Positions 11,442 to 23,758 of a stretch of 64,000 nt of DNA are shown here, one piece after another. The notes under the pieces were generated by a model. It ran no database searches, was not told where the DNA came from, and saw nothing but the letters and a program-made list of their open reading frames with translations. Position 1 is the first letter of the stretch. Every line of letters begins with the position of its first letter. This stretch comes from Sanguinoderma infundibulare (lineage: Eukaryota; Basidiomycota; Agaricomycetes; Polyporales; Polyporaceae). The stretch is from the NCBI GenBank assembly GCA_032821775.1, contig JAVLRN010000004.1, positions 1,674,001-1,738,000 of the forward strand, read 5' to 3'. The position numbers were made by a program, and so were the translations under genes.

Positions 11442-12481
11442 GCTGGCCAGGAGGTACCGGGGTGCTCGTGGTAGTGACGAGGGAGGGAGAAAAGATCCTC
11501 GGCTCCTAATAGGCACTCGCCCACTCAACCACTAGTTGGCGATCGCCGGAACAGGGGTCGCCCCAAACTTGGCGCTATCCAAGTAGCCTGGCTTGGTTTG
11601 ACCATCTTATCTAGCAGGGCCGACCTGTTGCTTGCGACCGCACCTGTGACGTTGGTGTTGCAATCATCAGGGCAGGTGCCAGCGTCGGGGTGTCGTCTGT
11701 CGCCTCACGAACCAATCAGACACGGGCCACAGCTTGTGGACACCTATCTTACATGCCCACTCTCAGGTGACACCCGGTCGAAACATCCAACATCCAACCG
11801 GGCTAGGCTATTTGGACGTGCGCTTTGGGCAGCCCCTAATCGCGATGGCATGGTAGGATGCACTGACAACGTTTCCCTCGTCGCTGAGAGCAGCCCCATT
11901 CCTCAGGCTGGCCACGATAGCGGAAGTTGTGTCAAGTCATGCCGCCCGACCAGTGTACGTGGACGTGGACGATGACCATTTGGCTGCAGCCTTCCCGTCT
12001 CCAGCTGGTTGACCTGAAGGACTGCGACAATTTCATGACGAAAGGGAGCGCTAGGACACGAAACGGTGTCAGGCAGCGTTCCGTGTGCACGACTGCAATG
12101 CGGGCGGGAAACACGGACTCACGGTTTCTGAAGACATTGCTCGATGTATGCGTGTGGTGGACGTCGACTCACAAGCGACCAAGTGTGTTGACTTGCCAAG
12201 CGCAAACCACGTGATTGCAGTGGCAGATATGATCACACCGCACCGTCTCAGCGCACGCTCTCATGATCCCAACGCTACATAACGTCCTACAGGTCTGGTC
12301 GCGCAAACAATAACACTGGTAGAAGACATGCCCGACCCATATGAACCCGGCTAGTATATCCTCACATGCGCTTTGGGGCGGCCGCTAGTGGAAGCTACGC
12401 ACGCCAATTAGGACTCGGAGCCAAGGGTCTTGTCTCCCTTCCTCATCACTACCGCCAGCAGCCCCGTCCTTTCTGGCCAAC
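11442..12481. other. Intergenic between membrane copies B and C
   Basis: Roughly 1 kb between the starts of two divergently arranged family copies. Positions 11442-11530 and 12400-12481 are recognisably the same upstream flank in opposite orientation (ctcggagcc...ttgtctccct). I see no gene between them. Confidence 0.4.
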
Positions 12482-13382
12482 ATGGCAGCATTTGTGTCTA
12501 CGCGTGGACTCAACGCCCGAGAAACCCAGTCCTGAGCGCACTTTCCTAACATCGCCGTCGAAATTTCGGTATAGGATCCATTTTGTTGGTCAGTATCTCT
12601 CCGCCTGAATGTATGCAGGATGCTTGACAGAAAGTCGGCAAAGGTGTCGCAGTGGTCTCTGCGATGATATCCCGGAAGCTAGGGTGGATGTTTCGACGCG
12701 CTACCTTGGCTCGTATTCTGGTCGCCGTCAACCTTGCAGCAGTGAGTTTCCTCTTGTATTCTCCCAGTCAAGTTGTGTATTCTAAGCTTGGTATCAGATG
12801 GACCCTCATTTTCACAAGTGCATATCCTCATTCACTCCTCTTTTGTTGCGCGACCGAAATTCAAACATCCGTTGTCCTCTCGACGCGACAGTTACTATTT
12901 TGGTAGACAGCTTGGGGTTGGAGCACAACGAGCGCGTATGCAGCACTGGCTTCTGGGCTTGCCTGTTCTTCTATGGGCTCACAAAGTTCACTATCTATTG
13001 TTTCCTTGTGACCCTACCGTTCATCCCGCGGTATATCGTACTGATGTTGAATATCGGCCGAACGGGTATACATCGTCTTCAACTCAGTCGAACTCACAGA
13101 GGGATGGTTACACTGCAAACCGTATCTCATGGCCGTGTTCTTCATCATCGCCTACGCTGGCGTGTTCGTCTTGTTGCTTCTGAGTGCGTACATACCGCCA
13201 GAGCTATTGTCGAAGTATGTGCTCACCATGTCCTTCCGCGCGTGATCAGACAGGATCGTGTATATTCGGGAGGACGGAATGTGCGTCATCGGCCAGGGAC
13301 TCGTTTCTTCCTTCCTCCTTCTGGCATACGATTCGTACGTGCTCTTTCTATTGCTCTGTTCCCAGGCAACGGTTTATGGCAT
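12482..13382 (+). pseudogene. Multi-pass membrane protein, family copy C (nonsense and truncated)
   Basis: Begins ATG at 12482 (MAAFVSTRGLNARETQS) and meets TGA after 17 codons, where the other copies continue. Later exons are clearly recognisable: SAMISRKLGWMFRRATLARIL, VTILVDSLGLEHNERVC, LFFYGLTKFTIYCFL, LHCKPYLMAVFFIIAYAGVF and VYIREDGMCVIGQGLVSS. Similarity stops abruptly near 13382, just before the expected FVNVLLT exon, so the last membrane spans and tail are missing. Wording of the retained exons is closest to copy E. One nonsense codon plus 3' truncation make a functional product unlikely. Confidence 0.7.
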
Positions 13383-13820
13383 TTTCGCCATAGCCGCTAG
13401 GGTAATTCATGGCTTTAGATGGGTTTTCACCATGTCCGATCAACATTCCCCTGGGCCGTCGAAACATATGTGAGGTGAGGTTCTGCTTGTCTTGAGGGGC
13501 TCGCTTTCCATCAATCTAACTCAAATAACCCGGCTTTTTGAACGAACAGGCAGAAATCGTTGTACGGCTGGATAGAGCAGACAGAGTCCTGCGAACGCAA
13601 ATGCGGCGTTTGGAGCGGGGTACTAGCTGCTGCGGGGCGATTACAGTGTTGGCTGTCACTGTGATGGACGCCAACTCCTTAGGTTTGGGTACTACTAATA
13701 GCCACGTTCTTAGCCACGTTCTTAGTCACGCCCGGTAGACATCCTCTCGATCCTGATCAACCACCTTCCCCGATCGCGCTCTTCCGATCGATCCTTCCGC
13801 TCCGAACACAGCTAGACTTC
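13383..13820. other. Intergenic, no gene seen
   Basis: No homology to the missing C-terminal exons of copy C is visible. A short duplicated motif, agccacgttctta followed by a near copy, lies at 13700-13727. Confidence 0.35.
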
Positions 13821-14100
13821 TCCACGGTGGTTTCAGACATGGATGGATACGCGACGAGCCCTAGCCCTAGCTTGCCGCGCGGCTTGCAATTTTCAGTTGC
13901 CCCGACGCGAACCTCCTCCTCCGGCCGCGGAACGGCGGTGAGGTATATACGATGGTGCTGCAAGTGTGCAGGAATGACGAATTCGACCACCGTCCCTGGG
14001 CCTCGCCGTCGCGCCTTGCAGCATAACGAGCCCACCTGCGCGACACGACATCGTCGACCGAGGCCAAGTGAACGAGTCGCCGCTCAGAGAGACTAGGAAG
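13821..14100 (+). pseudogene. Detached tail fragment of the membrane family
   Basis: A stretch reading SPSPSLPRGLQFSVAPTR and the following GC-rich sequence resemble the hydrophilic tail region of copies B and D (KASPNLPPGLS, ASPGLPSGF). Its distal part recalls the 3' flank at 33130-33290. No membrane exons precede it. I interpret it as a stranded tail of a lost copy; similarity is modest. Confidence 0.35.
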
Positions 14101-14881
14101 GAGTATGCAAGGATTCACTAGTACTTAACTACAGGTTTCGAATGTCCTACAGAGTAGAAAGGCAGATATCGTGCCACCCGTTCCCACAGAGCTCAGAGCC
14201 TCGAGTTCAACGTACCGCCAGCCGAGCGTTTTCGAGTGGCGAGAAATGGTCGTTCCATCAGCGCTGGACAAGCGGGAGACTCGAGTGCAGCCTCAGAACG
14301 TAGAGCCCGCTTGTCAGACTTCAACTCAGAGACGCTCCAACAAGCTGCTCATGCGGACAGACTCACCCGGTGCCATGTAGTTTTGTTGCCCGTGATGCAT
14401 GCCAAGCGACTCTGGGCATGCACGGCGTTCATGCCTGGGATCAAACCCAGCATCGCTGTTATGCTTCCTTGTGAATACGCTTGGTTAGTAAACGGTCAGT
14501 CCGGCAACTTCTTGAGAACCAAGAACGCCAAGCAGCCGCGGCGACATGAACTGATAGTGTACCGCTCATATCATTGCCTCCAGCATCAACGTTGAACGTT
14601 GGTTGAACGATCGAGTGCCGGTGGTGGATAGCAATGATCCCTTCCGAATCTTAAATTGATCTACAACAAATTAAAGCTAGAAACACGTACGACGGCGAGA
14701 CGTCCGACTCTGACGGAACGCCTCGGTATAAGCCGCGAATGGCGCTTGGCTCGACACAGCGTCCTGGATATCTAGGCGCATGTCCGTCACTGACTCATTC
14801 CCATAATATCACCTGCGCAACACATGCGCGACCACGACTTCAGCAAGGCTCTCAGATGTATGGCGGGCCGAGGGCTGGGCA
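14101..14881. other. Intergenic, no gene seen
   Basis: Moderately AT-richer DNA with only short frames and no recognisable domain. The right end is 3' flank of the mitochondrial carrier gene. Confidence 0.35.
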
Positions 14882-16573
14882 TCACGAGACACGGGCTGAG
14901 TGAGCATCGTCGCTTGGCGAGCGAAAGAGGCAGCGCGCACCTTGACGGAACATGCCAAGTGTGAACTCAACCACGAGCAGAAGGACACCTCCACCAGGCG
15001 CGAGACGGAGGACCTTGGGTACGAAGCCCTTGTACAGCGCGGCAGCACCCTCTTCGCGGAAAATGGTCACAAGGCTATCCGGTTCAGCGGTATGTCAGAA
15101 GGTCAATCGTAAAAGGTGCAATCGAGGAACCAGTTGACGCACGCGGGGTAGGTCCAGTTGTACTTGGGAACAACGCCAGGGACCTTGCTCGCTCCTTGAA
15201 TACGCGACTTTACGACCTACATGCGCGCGGGTGTCAATAAGTGGAAGAACAATGTCGTAAATTTACCAACATCAAAACTAGATGCCGTCTCAGTCAAGTA
15301 AGCACAGGCACAGGGCAGGATCGGTCTGCTTACGGAGTGTTGATGATGGTGCCGACAAGACCACCAATCGTACCGGCGACAAGGTCGTTCACCAGGCGCG
15401 ACTTGCTATCCTGGAGCATGGAAAGCAGTGAATCAGTGCTCTGGATGCAAACGGAGGATCGGACGAACAACAGACCTTGGGCTTTGGCAGAATTGCCCTT
15501 ACTTGGTGGATGCAGCCGAAGTACCCTCCGTTCCACCATAGATGTCTGAAACAAATTTTGGTACAACGTGAGGGGGAACGACGGCCATGGGCGCACTGAC
15601 CTCCACATGGTAGCCTCCATGCCACCATAGAGACCTGTATACGATTAAATCACATACAGACAGCAGGTATCGAGATGTTAACTTACCGAGAACACCCTCG
15701 CTCCTTACAACCTGTTTGACAACATCAATCGGCCCGGCATACTTGCTCGCGCTCGCCTTGTCCTGAAGCCTAGACGCGTTCACGTTCAGCGCCGCGTCAC
15801 GGCTTGTGCAATTATGACGCGACGCACTTGATTTTGACGAGCTCGAATGGTACGACGACGAAGCTCTCCGTCGCACCCGCCGCGCAGCCGGTTGCGACCG
15901 CAAGCGATTGGGACATTTTGGTCTCGCCAGAGAGGGCGAGGAATTGCTTTCCCCAAAAGTCGTTCGCCGCACTACATGCGGATGCGGAGTTAACGGACGC
16001 GCCAAGAGAAGAGTGACGCATGGGGGTGGGAGGGAGAGAGGACGCACAACTTGGTAGCACGCTTGGGTGCTTCCATGAGGAGTGGGGGAACGAGCCCACG
16101 GTAGAGACGGCCGACACTAACGGGCGCGGGACATGGTCATGGGGTGGTACGACGGGAGAGGTTGGCGGACGCACCCCTCCTCCTTGATGATCTTTTGGAA
16201 CGCTCCCAGGACACCCTGCTTGGACTTTCCAGTCTCGAGCTGCATGCGAGTCTTGACCTGAGGAGCTCATGTGGATAACCGACCAGCGAACGACATGTAA
16301 CTCAGTACTCACAACATCTACCGCCGCGACTCCCGCTCAGCACTCTTAATTCGCACACGAAAAGTTGGTTGCTCACCTAGAGGGTAGAACGTCAAAATCT
16401 CAGAGATGCCAGCGATGGCACCTGCCGCGAAGTTGGCGATGAAGGGAAGAGCTGCAGTATTGGAGGACGTGAAGCCGAGTCAGCCCGAAGTATGCTGTGC
16501 GTACAAAGTCGCAAATATTGCTGGGAGCTGCAGGTGAAGACTCACGCTTTCGCTGTTGGGTAGCGTCAGACAT
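14882..16573 (-). CDS. ODC1: Mitochondrial 2-oxodicarboxylate carrier
   Basis: Inner-membrane exchanger of the SLC25 family, expected to swap 2-oxoadipate/2-oxoglutarate for other dicarboxylates. Starting MSDATQQRK at 16573, the spliced protein shows the three carrier repeats: LPFIANFAAGAIAGISEIL-TFYPLDVVKTRMQLETGK, then ATGCAAGATESFVVVPFELVKIKLQD, then LVAGTIGGLVGTIINTPFDVVKSRIQ. Each has the Px[D/E]xx[K/R] signature. Carrier-type specificity is suggested by EAPKRATK-FAANDFWGKQF, WWNGGYFGCIHQVR, VPGVVPKYNWTYPA and LYKGFVPKVLRLAPGGGVLL, matching the fungal Odc1/Odc2 pattern as I recall it. About eight short introns separate the exons. The last exon adds ARVS before TGA at 14882-14884 (phase 1). 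It is divergent from SRP9, with 241 bp between starts. Confidence 0.9.
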
Positions 16574-16814
16574 GGTGGGAGGAGAGAAGGAACAAGTCTG
16601 TAGGGCTGATAAATAAGCGGGGGTCGTGTGCAGGATGACTCTCGGACGGATGGAACAAAAATCCGTGACCGCGCGCTGGGCTCAGAGCCTCGGCCCGACC
16701 TTCCGCCCAAACGTGACAGGAATAGTCACTGAGTTACGCGTCACGGGTAACGCGGTACGGCAGGCAGGGCAAGGGCAAGGGGAGGCAGATGGCGTCGCTG
16801 GTCCTGCCAGTGCC
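16574..16814. promoter_or_regulatory. Compact divergent promoter (carrier / SRP9)
   Basis: Only 241 bp separate the two start codons. A TATA-like gataaataagc lies at 16609-16619, about 40 bp upstream of the carrier start when read on the minus strand. Confidence 0.4.
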
Positions 16815-17333
16815 ATGGTCTACATCTCGTCCTGGCAGGAATACCAAGAGGCGGCAGAGGCTCTCTACGAGAAGTCGCCCAACACCGTGCGTGTATTCCA
16901 CTCCGCTCGCCGCTGGCACGCCTCTGATTGCCTGGATCTTTGATATCAGACGAGGTATTGCGTGAAGTGGAAGCAGGGGGCGGATGGAGCGGGAAAGCTG
17001 GTTCTCAAGATCACGGATGACACGACAGTGCGCACCTTCTTGTCCTTGTGCTCCTCGTCCGATGCTGACGATGTCGCCCGACGATGGCAGTGCTTGAAAT
17101 TCAAGACGCACTCATCTGTCTTCCTGAACCGGTTCGATGCCCTCAATCTCTCCCTCATGCAGAAGATGCAGAACAGACGGCCGACGCAGCCGTTGCCCGC
17201 CCCTTCCACTTCTCAAGCTCCCCAGCAAAATCCTTCGCAGGCTCAAGACACTGCTGGGCAGACGTCCGTGCCCGTATCATCCGGTCCTACTGGCGGAGGG
17301 GTCAAGAAAAAGAAGCCGAAGAAGAAAAAGTAG
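16815..17333 (+). CDS. SRP9: Signal recognition particle 9 kDa-type subunit (SRP9/Srp21)
   Basis: Three exons, 16815-16892, 16950-17027 and 17091-17333, give about 132 residues. The N-terminal MVYISSWQEYQEAAEALYE, then YCVKWKQGADGAGKLVLKITDD and CLKFKTHSSVFLNRFDALN follow the SRP9 alpha-beta fold. The expected cofactor is the Alu domain of SRP RNA (with SRP14), where the particle slows elongation. The C-terminal extension is Gln/Pro/Ser-rich and ends in a lysine block (KKKKPKKKK), as fungal versions tend to be longer than animal SRP9. The second intron, 17028-17090, is also open in frame and would insert 21 residues if retained; the family alignment argues for removal. Confidence 0.88.
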
Positions 17334-17856
17334 CCGGGGAGCGAAACTAAGGTGCGGGGGAGGGAAATCGTTTTGGGAAGGAGGACGCGCTCAGGTCAGG
17401 ACTATCTACATATACTCAATCTCCTTGCCGCATTGTTGTACAATCCTAGAAGCAGCCGATGCCATCGCTTACGCGTCGCCCTGCAACGGAGCCTGGTCCG
17501 AGGCTGCGATCTACTCATCCAACTCCCCTCCAGTCTCGGAAGCGAACTAGGACTTTGCGGCCTGCCGCGCATAGCACGAAAATACATGGCTGAATCGAAC
17601 CGAGGTTGAGGTTTTGCATCCAACGAGGGTCAGTTCTACCGTTCGTGAGCATTCTCGTCCTCTGCAAGGTACCGACAACTCACGGATATCATCATCGATC
17701 CAGAGATGCTCTTTCCATGCTCGGTGCTTCTCCCAACTGTAGCAACCGCGGCTACCTATTGTATTCGTATCAACATCTACAGTGTCCATCCTGTGACGCC
17801 TCGCGCTAAGCCCAAATCTCCCTCGATCAAGCCATATCCTTCCTTTCCCTTATCCT
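17334..17856. other. Convergent intergenic region
   Basis: Between the 3' ends of SRP9 (+) and the methyltransferase (-). No supported gene. It should hold both 3' UTRs. Confidence 0.4.
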
Positions 17857-18549
17857 CTACTCCTTCACCGCGAACACCCAATGAAACTTTTCCTCAAATG
17901 CCCCCACCCTCTCCGTCGCGACCTCGTCCGCCAGGATCCTCAATCCCTTCCCATACGCCTCAAACGCCCTCCGGTTTGCCTCCACCCCGATTCCGCTCGA
18001 GAACATCCGCGCGCCCATCCAGTCCTCCGAAAGAAAGTCCCCCTCCTCCGTCCTCATGTTCAGCAGCAAGTACCCCCCCGGCCTCAGCCACCCAACCATC
18101 CGCCCGATCATCGGCGCCTGCTCCTCCCGCGGCAGGTGGAAGATCGAGTAAAACGCGAGCACGGCGTCGAAGCTTCCCTCCGCGTACTCGACCTTCGCCA
18201 TGTCCGCGTGCACGAACGACACCCTCTCCCCGTCCGCGACGACGTGCTCGCGCGCGAGCGCGACCTGCGCCGCGCTGATGTCGACCCCGGTCACGCTCAG
18301 CCGCTTCTCGTGCGCCGCGATGGTCTGCGTCGTCGGCACGCCCGCGCCGCAGCCGAGCTCGAGCACGGACGCGTGGGGGGCGAGGAGGACGAGGAGCTGC
18401 GCGACGTAGCCTGCGCGCGTCGTCGTCGGCCTCGGGGCGGACCAGGCGAGGTACTTGGGCGCGATGGCGTCGTAACCGGCCTCGACGATAGATTTTTGCT
18501 CGGCGGGGGAGAGGGGGTGCGTTGCCGCTATGCCATCCTCTGTGGTCAT
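17857..18549 (-). CDS. Class I SAM-dependent methyltransferase
   Basis: A single uninterrupted 230-residue frame, unusual here for lacking introns. Motif I of the Rossmann-type fold is VLELGCGAGVPTT; motif II ends in GVDIS; FVHADMAKVEYAEGSFDAV contains the post-II acidic residue and motif IV; and MVGWLRPGGYLLLNM is the motif V/VI region. The N-terminus (YDAIAPKYLAWSAPRP) is typical of small-molecule methyltransferases of the UbiE/type-11 kind. No targeting signal is evident, so it is probably cytosolic. The substrate cannot be predicted. The codon choice is very GC-rich compared with the flanks, which explains long shadow frames on the other strand. Confidence 0.88.
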   Translation of the reverse strand: MTTEDGIAATHPLSPAEQKSIVEAGYDAIAPKYLAWSAPRPTTTRAGYVAQLLVLLAPHASVLELGCGAGVPTTQTIAAHEKRLSVTGVDISAAQVALAREHVVADGERVSFVHADMAKVEYAEGSFDAVLAFYSIFHLPREEQAPMIGRMVGWLRPGGYLLLNMRTEEGDFLSEDWMGARMFSSGIGVEANRRAFEAYGKGLRILADEVATERVGAFEEKFHWVFAVKE

Positions 18550-19345
18550 TGGTGTGTTCGGTCTCCGTGCGTGGGTAGTTTGGTTTGTCAGGGCTTTGGG
18601 ACGTGGTGGTGGACGCTTTGTCGAAATGGATGAGGGCGACCTGCACTCGGGGTGATAGGTGGGTATATGCGTTCGGACTATGACTCACCGGGTGGGAAGT
18701 AACCATCTGTCAGTAGTGACCGGTGACCAGTGGCGTGATGAGCCAGTGCGCATGGTGATGTGGTTTCGTAACCTCATTGTTGTATCTGCTATCTCTACAA
18801 GGCGAAGTTCATGTTCATGTCGGACGGGCCAACGAGGACTTCGAATTCAGGTTGCCGTACCAGGGCCACCTTCCCGTCCTCACGATCGTAGATTATGTTT
18901 TGGTGCCGTCGAGAAAGGCTTCCAGTCTGTACGATACCGACGGCGGAGGATGTAGCCTCGCTCAAGTTGGAGCCACGGTTGATGTTACGTCGTCTCGCTA
19001 GAAAGCACTCGGCTGTGATCAAGATAGCCGCTTATGTTCCTTTAGAACATCTTGTCATTGGCGTATGGACTGCCACGGTGCAAGTGGTCGTGATGGAGAA
19101 GAGGTACGGTAAGAAAGACTGTGAAAAGACAAGGGCGCAAAAGGGACTTAAGAACTGTTGCGGACTCCTGACGCCACACTTATTGTGAACGTTCATGGAC
19201 GCTCAGGACGGTGAACAAAATAAGGTCTGGTCCTGGAACAGCAGCTGAGAGCAAATAATTTAGGCAGGCATTACTAGTGACACCATCGCACTACGCTCTA
19301 TCATATCTTACTCCAACCGTCCGATCCAATGCAAGCATATTACCT
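18550..19345. other. Intergenic, no supported gene
   Basis: Contains the upstream region of the methyltransferase and the 3' flank of MCD4. Short frames near 18777-19188 lack domain or splice support. Confidence 0.35.
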
Positions 19346-22300
19346 CTACTCCGCCTTATTCCGCTCCTCCGTCCTGCCGTCCTTCGGTAGCACAACACCT
19401 CGCGGCTGGCCCGCCATGAGGACCTCGCCCACTGCGCATATACCCGCCGACCAGACGAGGAGCAAGGAGCTTATGCAGAAGAAGCTGATCGTCTGCCCGA
19501 TCTCGAGCCACGACCCGGTGTCGGTGACGTTCAGGAAGAACGTGATCGTCATGACTGCCGACGACAAAATAGACAGACGGTCAGCGCCCAAAAACCTTGA
19601 CGTGGAAAAATGAAAGGGAGGCAGAATGGGAAGCGGACGTACTGTCTGTGAGGGTAAGCGCGACGAGGAAGAGGCTGAATGGCGGGAGGTTGAGGCGCGC
19701 GTTGAGGATGGAGAATGTGATCGCGAGGATGATGTAGGGCGAGACGATCTTGGATATCTGTGGGACGGGAAAAGATCAGAACGTGAGGGAATAGTAGGAC
19801 GGATTTGCATACCAGTAGCGTTGCCATGAGGAAGGGGTTGAAGATAGGAACGAGGCGGTACACAGGTTCCAGGTAGAAGGACCTATCGGAGACGTCAGAA
19901 TCGACGCATCATTCTAGCTGGAAGGTGATTAGCTCACGATATAGAAGCAACGCTACATACATAATGTATTAGCCGCACGTTATCGCGTAGTTCTCTGAGC
20001 ACTCACTTTCCAGTCCCGAAGAACGCGACTTGCACGAAAAACAGGAAGAAAACCGCAATGCGCAGGTCATCAGGCTTCGGTCGATACGTCCTCGCATCCT
20101 GTTTCTGTTGGACCTGCTTCACTGCATTACCATTGACGGCCGGCTCCGTTTGCGCATGAGCACGCAGAGCGGACTCGACCTCAATCCAGAAGCAGAGGGC
20201 AAGGGAGTACGAAACGTAGAAGAGACCTTCGAAGCCAATCGCGAGCCAGATGAAGCACACGCCGAAGCCGAGGAAGAAGCTCAGGAGACGTGCATGCGGG
20301 TTGCTTCTCCCCACACGGAGGACGAATGGGACGAAGGCGGTGCTCACTGCATGCCGACCAATCAACATGCATACGTGTGCAGCAGAGCAGCCGGGATGAA
20401 CGTACGGAAGAGACCCCAACCTATGATTCGGAAGATAGGTGATACACCTTTCTTGTCGCGTAGGTCCCGCACGATGAGGTTGACGAGGATGACGCTCCAG
20501 CCCAGCCCGTTCAGCTGATACAAGATGAGTGTCCTAAGGTGGAGCTCAGAACTGGGGAACATACCAGTATGAAGGACACAGTCTTGAATATCCACGTATC
20601 TTGACGGTCAGGGAACTGGAGTGTCCTTATGCCGACAGCTCCAATGAGGTATATCGCAATCGCTCCAGCGGTGCTGCAAGGACGCCTCAGCACCAGAGCA
20701 CACGATGCGATGACGGCAGAAATGCACTGACATGCCTATCAGGTTCTCTTCCTGGTGCACGCTCAGGAGCGGAAATACGGCAGTGCCCAGGCAGCATACA
20801 GACCATCCGAGCAGCAGTCGCCAATGCGTCGACCGGACCTCGCTTGGCCACGAGAACAGCGGCCACAACAGACCGATCACGGCGAACCATGCGCTCCAGA
20901 TGGATCTATGGGTGTAGCCAGCCTAACAGCGAGTCGGTTCCAGAAAGAATGCGGAGACCGAGGTTGTTACGTACCACCATGCTCTGCAACGCAGCAACGA
21001 CGAGAACACCTCTGGTGATAGGCCCGATAACAGACCCTGCCGGACCCTGCTTCACGTATTTCAACAGTGGGAGGCTGGCACGAGCAAGGACCTGGTCCCA
21101 AAAGTAGCATGGGAATAGGATGTAGATGTAGAACGTCCATGGTGATCGCTGCTTGGCAAAAAGAGCCCAGAACGCCGCGAGCACTGACGTAGCCGCGAAG
21201 TGGAAGGGTAGACCTTCTTGGAGTACGGAGGAGGAGGTTTGTGGAAGGAGGATCGAAACTGCCCCGAAGGCGATCCAGCCGAGGTATGCGGCGATAACGA
21301 TCCCTTGGATCATCGTACGGTCGTATCTACGACGGACTCGACTCAGCAACGTCCACGACTAGAGCCAACGGCAGACCACTCACGTTTGCAGGTACCGCAA
21401 ACCCTCAAGTGTTTCAGCGATGAAGTCTTTAGCACGGAGGCGAGCTTGATGATAGTGTCCATTGTTGATGAGACTTTCTATCGACATGAGGTCGCGCTGG
21501 CCCGGGAGCTCCGCTGCGTCCTCGGCGTGTTTGAAGTACGAGTATGGTCGGTAGAATAGTGAATGCGTTTTCTTCTCAACTGACCAAGTTGTGAGTACGT
21601 ATGCGAGACTTTCTGAAGAAACCACGCACCATGCTTCACTCGATAGTGCTCAAGAATGACCTTCGCGTTCACCAGAGCCGCCTCAGCCTGCGTCTTCTCG
21701 CCCTCCTTGGGGAGCAGATATCCGGGCTCCGTGGGGTCTACATCAGGAAGAACGCCAACAGAGTTGATAGGCCAGTTCACGCCGATAAGTGCAGACATGA
21801 GGGCAGCGACATCCGCCTGCTCGACGTCGTGACGTAGTAGATGTGTCAAACCGAATGGTTCTGAGTACTCATCGTGCGAGGATGAGGCACTGTCTGGAAG
21901 GGGCCCGCGAACGCCCTTTCCCCATACAACCAGCGGCGTGCGCGTATTGTCGGGGTCTACGGTCAGAGGAATATAAGTAAGCCGAGTGCGATGGTTTGCA
22001 GAATGCGGTGCGGACCTCACCGCCATCGCCGTGGTTCCCAATCTTCGACATGCCGTGGTCCGCAGTGAAAACGAACGCCGTCTCTTCGTCCTTGTAGAAC
22101 TCGCGGAAGAGCTCCTCTGTCTGCTTTACGATCTCGTCCACCACCTGGATGTTCGCCATGTATTCCTTCGAATGAGGGCGGTAGGAGTGACCCGTAGTAT
22201 CCAGCCCTAGGAGATGGAGGAAGAAGACCGTCTGGTCGCCGCGCAGACGCGCATCGAGGGCCGCATCGGCTGTGGCGTTGTGAAGGAGGGTACGGAGATG

Positions 22301-23130
22301 GTCCAAGACCCACACGTCCAGCGCGGTGGCGTCTACGCATAGATGTTGGACTGTACGCGCATTTTCAAGCAAACTGCCACAGTACCTTTCGTGAAGTCTT
22401 CCTCATCCTCATCGTAACACCACATCTCGACCTTCCCCGGTGTAGCACCACGCGCGAACATGGGAAGGATGTCTGGGGAGCCGAATGAAAAGGTCGCGCT
22501 GGATTGGTTGAAGACGGAATCGAAATCTACCTGGGCAAAGCTCGATGATGTCGTGTCATCAGGGGATATAGAAACCTACGGGGTTGGTCTTCCATCCCTG
22601 GAATGTATGTGAGTTTGCGATCATAATAGGAGAAAGAGGAGGACATACCTTCGTCACAGCAGATACATCCTCGTACATCCCACCTATTCTTCCGTCATTA
22701 CCAAGCGGAACATGGGTCAACGCGGGGGCATACCAATGAGGGCGACATGTCCCGGTCTGCTCTCCGTCGGCACGCGCGTATGCGATATTCCAAAAGCCCC
22801 CCTCGTCTCTATGATCGACCGCAAATGAGGAGCGACAATCTCGGGGGAGCCGGGGACCATAGGGAACGCATTCTTCGCCAGGAGTAGGTCCGCGCGCAAC
22901 CCATCGCCTTTCGCGAACCGTCAGCATTGGCACGCTGAAGCTCAGAGAAGCGTGAACACCGTACCGACGATGAGTACCAGGCGCTTCGCCTCCGCGTGGT
23001 CAAGGGCGTGTTGTTGCATGCCATGGACGACCGGGCTGGTGAAGTAGCAGTCGAATACCGTTCCGATGTAGACCAAATGAAACACCAGGCCGATGAGTAG
23101 CAGCCTCCAGACAGCCCCAGATGTTGTCAT
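19346..23130 (-). CDS. MCD4: GPI ethanolamine phosphate transferase 1 (PIG-N/Mcd4)
   Basis: ER membrane enzyme that adds ethanolamine phosphate to the first mannose of GPI precursors. It starts [22 protein letters not shown] at 23130, with one N-terminal membrane span, then a luminal alkaline-phosphatase-superfamily domain. Metal/catalytic motifs read [61 protein letters not shown] and [37 protein letters not shown] is also PIG-N-like. The C-terminal half is a string of hydrophobic segments (about 12-14) ending at 19346. More than a dozen short introns interrupt it. Length and motif order match Mcd4 rather than Gpi13 or Gpi7. No frame damage was seen. Confidence 0.9.
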
Positions 23131-23758
23131 TGTAGAGTCCAGGATTATGACGGGAAGTACATGTATGAGGAGAGAAAGGTGGTCATGCAGTCGAGGCAAC
23201 GGTCAAAGTGCAGGACGTGTGAGCGCGATGGCGCGCGCCTGACCGCGGCCACGAACGTGGGGAACGGCGCGCATGGTCGCTTTCTCGGCGACGACCACCA
23301 TGATGTCGCGCGCGTCCACCTCCTCTAAACACTCTCTGTTCTGTCACTGGCAATATCAATGGAATGATTGTGGTTGTGTGTACCATCGGTGCACAACTGG
23401 GTTCACAATTGCTGCCACGCCCGCCCTCGGCACCACCTGACCGCGACGCACTGCTACCGTCAAAGCTCAGAAGCCGGCACTGACAACCTCCCCTGGCTAC
23501 CATAATATCCGACGGCGCGCGTTGACCCCGTTAAACTGGTAGAACATCGAAAGGTCTGATTCTCTCGCTCTACACCGCGTCACATCCCCAGCGGACGAGG
23601 TCATGCTGGCCCGCGGCCCGCCTGCTCGAATACCGCGTGATGCTGCTCGCGACTTCGACGTACGTACGGCCTCCCGAATCTTCGGAGCAATAATAATGAC
23701 CATTGACGGCAGCATATGAGGTCCAGGGGGCGACCCTTCAGTAAACCCTTGGAAGGCC
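23131..23758. promoter_or_regulatory. Divergent intergenic region (MCD4 / rhamnosidase)
   Basis: 628 bp separate the two starts. No gene is seen; it should hold both promoters. A pyrimidine- and AT-richer patch lies at 23330-23360. Confidence 0.35.

Noticed and set aside
13530..13740. Possible small plus-strand gene (MNEQAEIVVRLDRADRV)
   Set aside because: Short, ends in a local duplication, no splice signals or homologous sequence recognised.
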